From Anthopleura xanthogrammica (taxonomy: Eukaryota; Cnidaria; Anthozoa; Actiniaria; Actiniidae): DNA of 64,000 nucleotides. Shown here in pieces: positions 1-20,500 of this stretch. Location: assembly GCA_964019055.1 (NCBI GenBank), contig OZ025206.1, forward strand, positions 14,047,291 through 14,111,290, given 5' to 3'. Positions within the stretch are counted from its first letter, which is position 1; each line of letters begins with the position of its first letter. The position numbers and the translations under genes were made by a program. The notes under the pieces were generated by a model, which worked only from the letters and a program-made list of their open reading frames with translations, was not told the origin of the DNA and made no database searches.

Positions 1-160
1 ATCTACACCTTGAACAACATGGAAAGAACCTACCCCCTAGTATCTAGCGAAGTATATAGTCCCCACCCTGCTCTCGATGGTCATGTTGAAAGCTTCCCCT
101 TCATTTACAAGAACATTGTTTGTAGTTTTTCTGACCACATTATACAAATGACCTCAACAG

Positions 161-7919
<7,759 letters not shown>

Positions 7920-9162
7920 ATAGAACTTCTTCAGCCCATATTATTGGTTAGCCAATTTTTTAGGTATAACTTGTACTTCACATATGCAATCAAAGGCACT
8001 TCTATCACTTTATCCCCAAAGCACATTTTTTTGAATGAAGCGAATTTTGAATATGTAAGAATAAGAAAAACTTTGTAATACACTCGATCCGATTCCTAAA
8101 AATTCGTCTTCTGTGCGGAGAAAATATCATATCCGAGATAAGATAAGAGATGTAAAAATGTGACTTGTATATTATCGCACCAGTTTGCAATTTGCAAAAG
8201 TATTTAAGATCATTCCGTTAGTATTTATGTAACGTTTTTATAAGATACTAGAGATGTATTGACGGTGGCATAACATTTTTTTCCATTTCCTATTCCTTGG
8301 AAAAGGATTTTTAAAGTATGCCTATAGTAAAGAATTGTCCCATGCTGGACATGTAGGACTCGCGGCTCGCTAAATATACACTTCGCCTTCGGCGAATAAT
8401 TGTTAAATATATGCTGCCATAAAATACCTTCAATATAGTAACTGTATTTGTACTGGCTTCAAGAAGGTATTTCGCTTTAGTGCTTCTTGGTCATAGGTTT
8501 TGTTATCGGGATTGGTTTCTGGTCTCACGCTTCTTGAGGAAAGGGAGCACGAGAGCGGACCTCTAGTACAAAAGATAGGAATCCCAATATGTGATCAAGA
8601 ATAGTTAGGTGGAAGGAAGGTCAATGGAAGGAAGGCCTCGACAAAAAGTGTCATTTTTGCACACTCGTTGCACCATCGAGATTTTAGAGATAGCAAGCCT
8701 AGTAACGAAAATATAAATTAAAGAATGCTACCCAATTTTGGCCACTGGTATACCAAAATTGTTAGAGGTCGTGTCGCACGATGAAGCAAATTAGAGTGGT
8801 TGACCATTTAGTTGGTCATTTCTTGATTTCTTTCAACCTTGCCACTGTCGTACCTTGTGTCCGTGCCTTGGTTTTACTCCCCCCCCCCCCCCTTCAAGTA
8901 CTTATACGCACTATAACTAATAGTATTTGTGTCACACCGGGGGAGTGAAATCACTGTTATTGCTGGACAGGCGATCAGTCTTAGTTCAGTAATGTACTTT
9001 TACTTTTGTGAAGCTACGACACCTATTACCAAAAAGCACTGGAGCAGAGAGCCTTTGAAATTCAGGGTTAATTTGTGAAATAAAGTCACTTTTAGTGTGT
9101 GTTTTTTCCTAGTTCCTTCATTGCGCTAAGGCACTCGTTAACACGAGGCCTTAGACTCTTGC
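7920..9162. other. 3' flank of ABCA gene, no gene seen
   Basis: AT-rich sequence with stops in all frames and no splice-bounded coding stretch that I recognise. A poly-C run lies near 8880-8892. A canonical AATAAA close to the ABCA stop was not found. Confidence 0.5.
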
Positions 9163-9629
9163 GTTAAAGTGCCTATCAACTCCGACCTGTTTAGTTTGAA
9201 AATCACTTCTACATGTAGGGTGTAATACGATGGCACAGTTTTACACGATATGGACTTCTCATTTCTGAGATATAGTGGTTTAAAATTTAAAAATGTAAAC
9301 GAGATGAGGTCAACAAAGGTATTTTCCCTCTTTTCTTGTGTGTGTTTTACTACCAGTGACTCTCAAGTAAACTCAAAACTCTACTACGACATATATTTTG
9401 GTAATAAAAAATAATTTATTAGTTGAAAACTGGCATTAACTTACTGAGTAGTAATTTCGTATTTTAAATGATTCCTGGATTGACGTCATCTCATTTTCAT
9501 TTTTAAATTTTAAACCTTTCTATATCTGAAATGAGAAGTCCATATCTTGTAAAGCTGAGCCATCGTTTTATACCCTACATGTAGAAGTGATTTTCAAACT
9601 AAACCGTCAGGGTTGATAGGCACTTTAAC
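9163..9629. mobile_element. Long-TIR MITE (about 130-bp arms)
   Basis: GTTAAAGTGCCTATCAAC at 9163 is mirrored by GTTGATAGGCACTTTAAC ending at 9629. The arms continue through TTTAGTTTGAAAATCACTTC, CTACATGTAGGGT, and ATGGACTTCTCATTTC with only scattered mismatches to about 9300 and 9497. The roughly 200-bp centre is AT-rich and non-coding. Confidence 0.8.
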
Positions 9630-11029
9630 TTTCCTGAACTTTTTATTCTCTTTGCTGCAAAATTTTTGCTTCCAAAAAAATAAAAGGTATCTAAAGGGAG
9701 AGAAGAAAGGTCGACTTGTGGCACGTAGCGTTTGAGAACATCACTCGAGTGTTAGCAACGGTGCATGTGCGCAAGTCGTGTCCACACGATATAACGTGTT
9801 GCGCGCAATTGCAAGAGTAGATCTATATTCAACATCTGCGCTGTTGTGCGCAGAAATCACGCGACTGTTACTGGATGGAAAAAAAATCGGACTTTGCGGG
9901 ATCCAAGACCTTTTCCAAACCATTTTTTCCCTTTTATAAGATACTTTCGATTTCGAGATACGAATCAATTAAAAGTTTGTTTGCCATCCAGCAGAGCCTT
10001 CCCCAAGGGACCTTGGGCTGAATTGATTCGTTATAAAAGTAATATATCAGCACGTGACTGTTTGTTGCAAATGGCCTATTGCAGACTTGCACACATTGCT
10101 CCGTTTGGCCAGACCTTTAAAAACGTGAAACTGGTGTATAACAACATTCAATCAAACAGTAGTTCAAGCTTTTAAAATCCCTCAGAGCATCATTTAATTT
10201 ACAAAATTACTCTAACATTATCCAATCTTGTTATAAATCAGTCATCGTGTGTTGGTTTGTGCTCGAGTGACCACCCTGTCAAACATGCAGATAGCTTCAT
10301 GATTGTCCTCACGCCGTGCGGTGCTAAGCTAACCACCAATTCATGCTAAGTTGAGGCCATGGGAAACAAGGAGTTGAGGAGATCAGGACAAACAGATTCC
10401 CTCCCCTTCCCAGCCAAAAAAATCCTAATTGTTCTTCTTTCTTGCGTACCCTCAATTCATGGTTCCGACTGCCCTTTGTTACCGTTGCTATGCCCCACAA
10501 GCTCAATATATTAGCTGGAATATGTCAGAATTTAAAACTCTGATTGCGAAAAATTTATTATAAACTGTTTTAATTGTTTAGGGTCCTGTGAAAATAAATG
10601 AAAATTGCCTCAATCCTTGTAGCACTATTTAAAGATGTGTAGTTGTTTGTGGGACAAGCTTTAATTCTACTGAGAAAACAGCTGCAGAAGTGATTGGTTC
10701 GCTATTCTCTGAGTCGGAAACATGAATTGGGAAGACTAGTAACACACCACTGTGCCAAACATTTGATGGAATTTTTTCAATGTATTCTGATACAAACACA
10801 CGACCTTCCCTCCCCACACACGAACAATTCTTCGTTGCAAGTTATCCTTTCTCTTCTCCTTGTCCTATAGCCTGTATTGCCAGCTTTATACTAGTGGATG
10901 TAGGTCCCCTTTCTCTGCCCTCCCCTCCCTCCACAGGTACATCTTGTTGGCAATTCAGGCTACAGTACTTTCCCAAGGATCTTTCCATTATGGTCTCTAC
11001 TAAGACTAACTATTGAATGGACAAGTTTG
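9630..11029. other. Intergenic, DNAJC7 3' side; candidate poly(A) signal
   Basis: No gene is supported. On the minus strand AATAAA (plus-strand TTTATT at 10554-10559) lies about 470 bp beyond the DNAJC7 stop and may be its poly(A) signal. The word TTTGCCATCCAGCAG at about 9980 recurs near 37720, marking an unclassified dispersed repeat. Confidence 0.4.
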
Positions 11030-14000
11030 CTATCCATAGGTGAAATTATGACCACTGTGGCCTCCACGAGAAAATCCACCACTGCCACCGTGACTGTGAC
11101 CCGGGAATCCACTCGGTCCTCCACCTGATAAAAGTATAAAGATAATTTTACTTTCTAGAGCGTTTTTCGTTTGGGTGAAAAACGATACGGCAAATCCGTA
11201 GTCGTACTGTAGTCGTACCGCATCTTACCGAAACTCAGGGTTCGTACGGGTTTTGGAAAGTCTTGGAAATTGATAATGGATATTTCCAGGACCTTGAAAG
11301 TTTTGGAAAATTGATTTATGGTCCACTAGGATATGGAAAAGTTATGGATTTTTTTTTGTGTGTTTTGTCTGCAGTATTGTTTTGCATTGGTAAATGTATG
11401 TTGAATGTTTCAGATCCATGAATTTGGTTTTATTTTTGCGTTATGTGTGGTTTTGGAAATTTGAGTCAAAGGGCTTTGAAAAAATTTGGAAAAGATTTGG
11501 AAATTCTCACATGGAATCCTGTACGAACCCTGGAAACTGTCGTATCGTGTACGTGCTGTAAGAATACGGAGGTTCTCACCGCAGCCATGTTTGATTGCAA
11601 GAAATATGCCATATTTTTGCTTGACAAGAGAATTGTTTTCCCCTGTAACATGGCTGCCGTGAAAAACCTCAGTAGTTCCCTACATATTTTAAGGATTGCA
11701 GATAATTGTTTTACCTTGGCCACCAAAGTTGAACATGAATCCTCCTGGGGCTCCAAAGAAAGCTTGAAATATTGAATTGGGATCAAAATCTGGAGATAGA
11801 AATTGGAAAAGTTATTGTATTAATGCATAGTTATAGGGGGCAGGAATACTGGTGAAGCGTACGAGTTTGGCATAATGTTGGGCGTAATGTTTTCCTATTA
11901 CAGACCATGTGTCATTCCCTAGAGTATCATTTCTTTGTTGAACAGTCGTGCATGGGAAGACACATCAACTATGATATTAATACAACTCAAACAAAGAATC
12001 TTATTCTCAAGGGAATGACACATGGTCTGACCCTCTCCTTGGATCAGCCTCTTGTCACACAAAAGGGCCCTTGCAGCACGTTGAAGTGCAGCTCAATTTG
12101 GAGGACAAACAATAGGTTTCCCATTCTCAGAAGATTGAAATTCTTTAGTTTTGTCCACCAAATTGACCCTTCTCAAAAATATCTTGGATGCGAGGGTAAC
12201 ATGAAACAAAAAAAGAAGTCACACTTTTCTCGATGGAATTTCTGGCATTTCTTTTGTGTTCTATGTTAGCCTCACATTTAAGATAATTATTTTTGTGAAG
12301 GGTTCATTGAGCTGCATTACGAAGTGCTGCAAGGGATTAACACTAACATCCTGTATTTCCAGTTGAATCAGATAAGTCCATTTTATTGGGATATTTACCT
12401 TCATGCATACCAAAAGCATCGTCTAGATCCTGACCACTGTCATACTGTGAGCGCTTCTTGGGGTCTGACAAGATGCTGTATGCCTCATTAACCTAAAATC
12501 AAATTAATGCTCTGGTTTAGAAAATGCATCCAAAGGTTGTCGATAAATCTGAGACTGCAGGCACATATTCTTTTGTTTGTGAAGTCATACAAGCGAGGAA
12601 AATACAAGGAAAAATTTTCTGCCATTATTCATAAAGAGAGGAAACTGTTTCATGGAAAAATCTATAAATTTTTCGATCAAATGTACATTGTACATTTTTT
12701 GACATCATTTTGAGAATATAGATTGAAAAAATGCTTCTTAGCCCCTGGACCCCTCCCTTCACTCTGTCTAGAGCACAATTCATACTGCATGAACATTTTT
12801 TGTTTCCTCATAGAACATCATATATGATACATTATATATTGTACTGAATTATTCTTTCAATACAAACCTCTTTAAATAAATGTTCTTCTTTCTTTTTATC
12901 TTCATCTGTTGCTCCTGCATGCCGATCTGTTATTGACAATAAATTAGGATATATTCACGAAAAAGAAAAATCTACAGCATCCTCTTATCATGTCTTGCAT
13001 ATGTCCTGCATGGAACTGGGGTTTGGTTCCACTTGTGTGCAGGCTAAACTTGAGGGAGGATGGATGGGCTTCCATCAAGAGACCATAAGTGGCTTTCTGC
13101 TTCCATTTATAAGACAGTTGGGGAATAGAGAGAGTTGGAGGAGTGTCCTCTTGAACAAGTGTTAATTAATTGTTAGCTGAGCTGTGAGTTGAATAACAAG
13201 TTACCTACCAGGGTGGTGCTTTAGTGCCTCTTTTTTGTACGCTTTTTTAATTTCATCTTCGCTTGCTGTTTTGCTGATGCCCAATATTTTGTAATAATCT
13301 TTTCTTTTACTTTTCTTCAGTTCAAGTTTTGCTTTCTCAAGAAGTCGGCGATATTCTAAAAGATAGCAAGAAAATCATTGGAGATAAATATTGCATCTGC
13401 TAACAATACAATTAAGAGGGGGGGGGGGGGAGGTTGGGAAACAAAGTCATGGAGATTGTTATGCAACTACACATACCCTTCTCCGCCGGCAACTCTAACC
13501 TACTCTCTAGCAAACATGGTTTAACTTTATAGCAGGCTTCCTGTGCCAATAGAATGTAATGGTTTTTGCTTCTTCATTCCCAGACTTCTAAAGAGAGATT
13601 TAAGAGAGAGCTAGAGGTGCCTGCGGAGGGGGCTATTATGCAACAGAATTTCCGACAAATATGAAATATCATTTTGCGGAACAGGGAGCCCAAGTGCTGT
13701 ATTTTTGTTTGATTTTCCCATTGCCTTGTTTTGCCTTTTTGGTCTAGGTATTTTTTCCAGATTTTAAGTTCAACTAACTAACACTTTTTGGGCTCCCTGT
13801 ACTGTAAAAAAGTCCTTCCAGCACCTACCTCTTGAATGACGGTCTTTTCTGCATAATAACTCATAATCTCTCACAGCTTCTTCATATTTTTCACAATCCA
13901 TGTAACTAAAATTTAATCAGCAAACAAGTAGATGGTTATGATGATACATCGTATCTGTAATTTGTATAATACATTGATAATATATTGATGTAAACAAAGA

Positions 14001-14476
14001 TATCGTGTCAGATGTCTTACCAATTAGCTCTCTTCAAGTATGCTTTGGTATAAGAGTTGTCCATTTCTATAGCCTTTGTACAGTCCTCAATAGCCTGGTC
14101 TGTTTTGTTTATCTAAGGAAGAAAAGATCCTAACTAAATTTTTTGAAACAGTAAGTTAAATTAGGGGGCTTCTCCAAACTCAATTATCTGTAACTGAAGT
14201 GAAAAGATATAAGCTTCCTAATTAGAACTTAGCAAGGGTTCTTCAATATTATGGCTCTTCTTTTTACTTCACAAAACCTCACAATATAATAATAATAATA
14301 ATATATATTTATCTAATAATATCTAATATCTAAATATATATGAAAGGGTAATCGTAAAAAATATCTACTAAATGCTTATTGGTATTAGTGTCTCAGTAAG
14401 AAATATAGAAAAAGAAATTATACTAAAGGATGGTCGTAAAAATGTAAAAATTCTACGGAAAAATAGGACTAAAGAA

Positions 14477-14510
<34 letters not shown>

Positions 14511-17500
14511 TCTTTATTTGGTCTCTAAATAATAAAGTTTACATTTTTTTCCAATAAGCTTTGGATTCCCTTGGCTAAATCCTGGATGTGACCCTGGGAT
14601 ATTCTCTGCATGGGGAGTGTCGTAAAGAAACAGGTGTAAACAAACATACTTGGATCTAAGACACTCACCTTTGATCCAGCCACAGCCCTATTGTAGTATA
14701 TCTTTGCATTGGTATATTTATTAAGGGGGTCTATTTCAAGGGCTCCTGTGTACAGATCATAAGCTTTTTGGTATTGACCACTACCAAATGCCTCATTACC
14801 CTCCTGCTTCTTGGCTTGTAATGACTTTGCTTTCTACAAGAACAAGCAAGGGTTGGCTTAAGTAAAATAAGTGAACTAGCTAGTACCGAATGGATACACT
14901 CAAAATGTATATATTTTTAAATTAAAACTATCTCTCCCCATAATATATTTGTTAGCTTTATGCTTGTTTGTGTATAATTACCCTGAGAGCAATCCTTGCT
15001 TTTTTATGGTCAGGGTCTCTCTTCATGACTTGTATAAAGTGCTGGTAGGCCTTTTCAACATTATCCTATAAGGTTTAAATGTGTTAAAACACATACATGT
15101 ACACTGTCATGAAATGATTACAATTATTAATAGAACGATATACCATATTTTTGTTGGTAACTGTCAACAATCTGCACTGGAAATTTGTTTACATGGCCAG
15201 TTTTACATAATGCATACCAAACATTACCAGCCACTGGCTAACCAACTACAAATTTGTAACTATTTTTGTAGGCAACTGTGAACAATCTTCACTTGAAATT
15301 CATTTAGAATACATGGTATGCTATCCCTAATTCAAAACAAACATTACCAACCACTGGCTAACCAATTTCAAATTTTTAACAGTATTTTTGTAGGCAACTG
15401 TGTATGATCCGCACTGGAAATTCATTTAGAATAAGGGTAAGCTATCCCTAATTCAAAACAAACATTACCAACCACTGGCTAATGAACCACAAATATTTTT
15501 AACTAATGTCAGCCAAACCATTCCCAACTCCTACCAAACTTTACTATCTGGTAAATACTTGCCTACCATGCAACAAGTACACATCTTTGATTGAGATAAA
15601 GGTTAAGGTAAAGTACAGGCTGGACAGGTCTATATTTAACCTTCCTTCAGTTGAAATTCAACTGCTATCAATGGAAGCCGATGGTGCACACTTGCACACT
15701 TTACCCCCTCTCCCCATCAGTGCTCTGTTTAAAGAGTATTTAAAGCTGAAGCTACAGTACATGGATTGGAGAGAAGTTGAAACAAATGTGGAGATCCTGA
15801 GGATTGAACCATGGACTTCTAGATCTGAAGGCCGTGCACTAAACCAACTGAGCTACTCCTGCTACATATATAGTACAAGTGCGCAAAGTCAAGGCTCCAT
15901 AAAAATCACTTTATGCTCTCACCTGATAGTATAGACATAACCCTCTGACATAAATAGCATCAGTATTGGTTGCATCTGATCTCAGAATATCTCTGAAAAC
16001 AGAAATATATTTAGATATATTAAATATATTTAGCAAAACTTTTGTCCAGCAACCTCTTGAAGGGTAAGGCCCTATGTGCCACAAGGCGCGAGGAGGATAG
16101 GTAACATGTAACCTCTTGAAGGGTAAGGCCCTATGTGCCACGAGGCATGGAGGGGGATAGGTAAAATGTAACCTCTTGAAGGGTAAGGTCCTATGTGTCA
16201 TGAGGTGTGAGGAGGATAGATAACATGTAACCTCTTGAAGGGTAAGGCCCTATGTGCCACGAGGCATGGAGGGGGATAGGTAACATGTAACCTCTTGAAG
16301 GGTAAGGCCCTATGTGCCACAAGGCGCGAGGAGGATAGATAACATGTAACCTCTTGAAGGATAAGGCCCTATATGCCACGAGGCATGGAGGAGGATAGGT
16401 AACATGTAACCTCTTGAAGGGTAAGGCCCTATGTGCCATGAGGCATGGAGGAGGATAGGTAACATGTAACCTCTTGAAGGGTAAGGCCCTACAGTGTATG
16501 TGCCACGAGGCGTTGATGATAGGTAACTGGTAACCTCTTGAAGGGTAATGAGCAAATTTTGATATCAATAAATCACAAACATTCTCCCTGATATGAGACT
16601 TACGTTGCTTCATGCTCAGCATCACTGTATTTCCCCATCAATGCCAAGGCTTCAGCTTTCATCACTTTATAAAATGTACATGCTTTACACATCTCAATTG
16701 CATTTCTCATACAAAACACAACCTACAAGTAGGAGGAAAATCAAGTATTGTTATAAAAGTAAATACTGTTTACAAGTAAAATAGTAAATTTATGATATCG
16801 GGTACCTTTCTGAAGTCTTTTTTCTCAAACGCATCATAAGCAGAAGATTCATACTCCATGATTACATTTGCTGTTTTTAGCTGCAATAAAAATGATTAAA
16901 ATATGAATAACAAGTATAATACCATATAATAATAATATAACAAAAATTATTTTTGTTCACAAATGGATTGTCAGCTCATTGTATGTATTCTACGGACAGA
17001 AAATGGCCTAAATATAATGTACTCTTTGAATTTTAAGCATTAAAATATTTTATACAGATATCTACACTCACATCATTTGTAGCATCCTTATTTCTAGGGT
17101 CAAGAGCAAGCACTTTCTGCAGCTCCATGACAGCATTTCTGGATAATCCCAAAGCTAGGTAACATTTAGCTACCCTGTAATGACCCTGGAAATGAGAAAA
17201 ATAACAAGTCTATGGGCTGCTCATGAACACGATGTCAAGGAAGGCATACTGTATAAGGTGTATGTCATACCACGATATTGGACATACTTACTCCTTGTCA
17301 TATGTTATGTACTACTTACATCAGATATCAATTCCAAACCCATCATAATTATTACCATTATTACTATATCATCATCATTGTTATCATTATCATCATTATT
17401 GTTATCATTATCATCAACATTGTCATCATCATCATCAAAATCATATCATCATCAATATCATCACCAACATCATCATCATCATCATTATAGTTATCATCAT

Positions 17501-20500
17501 TAACAACATCATCATCCTCACTCCTAATGAATGATTTTGTATTTTACAACAACAATTAACTCTGATCCTTTGCTACTACGTTCATTCAATATCCATCATG
17601 CACTTGTTAGAAAAATCAAAATGATGTCCTTACAGTAATTTTGCATCTAAACGTGAACACCAGTGGAGCCTGAAACTTTTATGTTTGGTGGCTAAAAAGT
17701 TAACGTTTGTATATTTCAAAGTAGACCATCAAAGGATACCGGGTCATTTCACAGTATTTGATATGTTACGGAGGGGAAAAATTGTTTTTTCATCTACATG
17801 TAGCTTGATAGTTATGAGATCCTTGACTAAAGTTTAATCATGGCATCATTGATACCTACCTGCACTACAACTACATGAAGATCAAACAAATATTCAAACC
17901 TCTGCTTAATGGTTATAATAAAAAATGTACAGTGTTACGGAGGGGAACAGAAAACACAGTCTTAATTTATGTTCATGGAATGTTAAAGAACTCTCTGAAA
18001 TTGATACATTTCAAAGACTTTCTTTAGTCTTATAGCATTTTTTATTTATCCAGGTTTGCAAAAATAGAAGATTCAAGAGTTTATGTACCTTTCTTGTTTC
18101 AAAACATGAACTTCTATTAGAGGTGGTAGTGTTACGGAAGGGAAAGTTACGGAGGGGAAGTTTTTGTCCATGACCAAAGTATTAACATAACAATAATTAA
18201 ACTCCAAACAGAAGTGAGATCTCTTTCAGACATTTGTTTTACAAAATGTAGCATGCACAAATACTTAGTAAAAACTGAGTTATACTACACAGCACTTCAT
18301 GTATTCATGCTTAGTTACAGAATGACACACGTTCTCAGAAGTAGAAGAGATCAAAGCCATGTTCCTTCTTAAAAGGCTCTTAAATGCCAAAAGACATAAA
18401 GTGACATCATTTATCTTTCAAACTTTTTTGATTTCTCACTCTGTTGAATGACAGTCATGGTCATGGTCAAAAACTTCCCCTCCGTAACTTCCCCTCCGTA
18501 ACACTACCACCTCTAATAGAAGTTCATGTTGTGAAACAAGAAAGGTATATAAACTCTTAGCCCAAGCTCTGTTTCTGTGGTGATTATACTAGAGTTCACT
18601 AATAGTTTTGTGGTCTGGATTTTCTTCAAAAATACTGAAATAAAATTAATGATACCTGCTTTTAAAACTGTCTTCATGCAGCTGTTCCTTGTCTTAGTCT
18701 GTACTTAATTTCAGCCAATTTGGAGCATTTTTGAGCCTTAGAGCCCTCACTATAATTATTATTTTTCCCCTTGAACTTCATATATAGATCAGTGATGTCA
18801 CACAAATAAAATATAGGAAATGGAGTTTCCCCTCCGTAACATTTTTTCCTCTCCGTAACACTTTTTTTACATCCTGTATCTTAGAAAATTGAAAATGAAA
18901 CAGGCTTAAATGTGGCCTATCTTAAACCTTATATGGTACATTGGAAAGAATGAAATTGGCCAGGTATTCCGACTTCACATGTCAAAGAAAAACTATTTTA
19001 ATTACCTCAAAATGTTACGGAGGGGAAAATAGAATTTTGGTTCAAATCTCACATCTTGATAAAGATCCCTTTCCATTTCTTTTTATTCTGCAACTATAAA
19101 GGATGGCTGGTAGTCTATGTCCACCAGTACTGTATGCCATTTTTAAATCTGTGGATTTTCCAAATAGGAAAAAAGCATTTTCCCCTCCGTAACACCCTTT
19201 GTGTCTTATTTTCGAATCATCACTATGGTTTTTATTCTGAATGAAATGAGAATGAAGCCAAACACCATAATATGATATCTTTAGTCATTCACCTTCCAGA
19301 CAAAGTACTTTTTATCTTCTCCTGTTCACTTTCATTTTTTATTTTTTTTGTCCAAAATACTGTGAAATGACCCTACCGTCAAACGTTGACCCTTTAGCCA
19401 CCAAACATAAAAGTTTCAGGCTCCACTTAGAACATGTCTTAATGTCTGGTGTTCACATTTAGATGCAAATAACTGTATTAACTGGTAAAGCTCTTGTATC
19501 TCCCAAAAAAAAAAACACTTTATGAAAATCTTGTGAGATCAATATTCCTCAGCACATGAAAAAATGAATATATGTTACAGAGAGGTTATTTACCATCTTG
19601 AAGTTTGTCGGGATGGGGAAAAACTGTGCCCAAAGTCTTGAATATATGGACCATGGATCCGTTTTCAGGGCCGAGGGCACTTTTTTTTCCTATCCGGACT
19701 GACTTTAGGTGGTAATTAACATATTTATTTTTTTCCATTTACTTTTCCAATTTGTTTCATCGTTTACACTTACTATACCTTTACAAAGGAATTGTCTAAC
19801 TTGATTGACATCAAGCCATCCTCCAGTGCTTTATCATACTTCATTAACATCATGTAAGCCGCTGAACGGTTGCCATAAAATGTGGCAATATCAGGAGCCA
19901 TAGCTACGAGAAAACAAGAAAGAAATTATTAAGATAAAATATACAATTTTCTGCATTATAAGCATTTTTGGCGATATGCTAATCAAATCGTTACGCAATT
20001 ATCATTTCAATAATCGAAAATACTCGCTCTTGGCTTTATAAAAACGGCATTAAGATAATAAACCTTAGTAATCCTTATGATTTTCAGCTAAAATACATAA
20101 GTTAAGCTTTTAAAATGAAAGTTTTACCAAACATTCATGCGTTATTTCTAGGAAATGACAACATTTCTAGAACCGTCTAGAATGTTCTACCTTGTGATAC
20201 AGGAAAAATTTACGCAGTTTTAATGTTCGTTAAACATGTAGGAATAAAACATTTACATACGAATCGACATTAATGACTCTTATTATCTTTTATCTATTAC
20301 CTATGGCTTCAGTGTACAGTACGACTGCCTCATCGTAGTTTTTCTTAGCATATTCTTTATTCCCCTCGGCCTTTTTCGCTTCCGCCAAAGCAACTCTGTC
20401 AACAAAATACGGATTTTTTAAGCCTTGATAAGAGCATTCGATGGCAATATAAAGTAACACTCACGAGTCTTTGTCCTTTTGTGGTGGTTTTGGGTCTACA

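Noticed and set aside
15797..15868. Functional tRNA gene on the minus strand
   Set aside because: A and B boxes are good but the anticodon arm and acceptor stem do not fold properly and a body follows; called a SINE.
16191..16625. Minus-strand open frame of 144 codons with [12 protein letters not shown] repeats
   Set aside because: It is the 60-bp intronic minisatellite translated; no start context, homology or independent support.
17180..17503. Plus-strand frame of 107 codons ending in Ser/His runs
   Set aside because: Translation of an ATC/ATT microsatellite inside a DNAJC7 intron.
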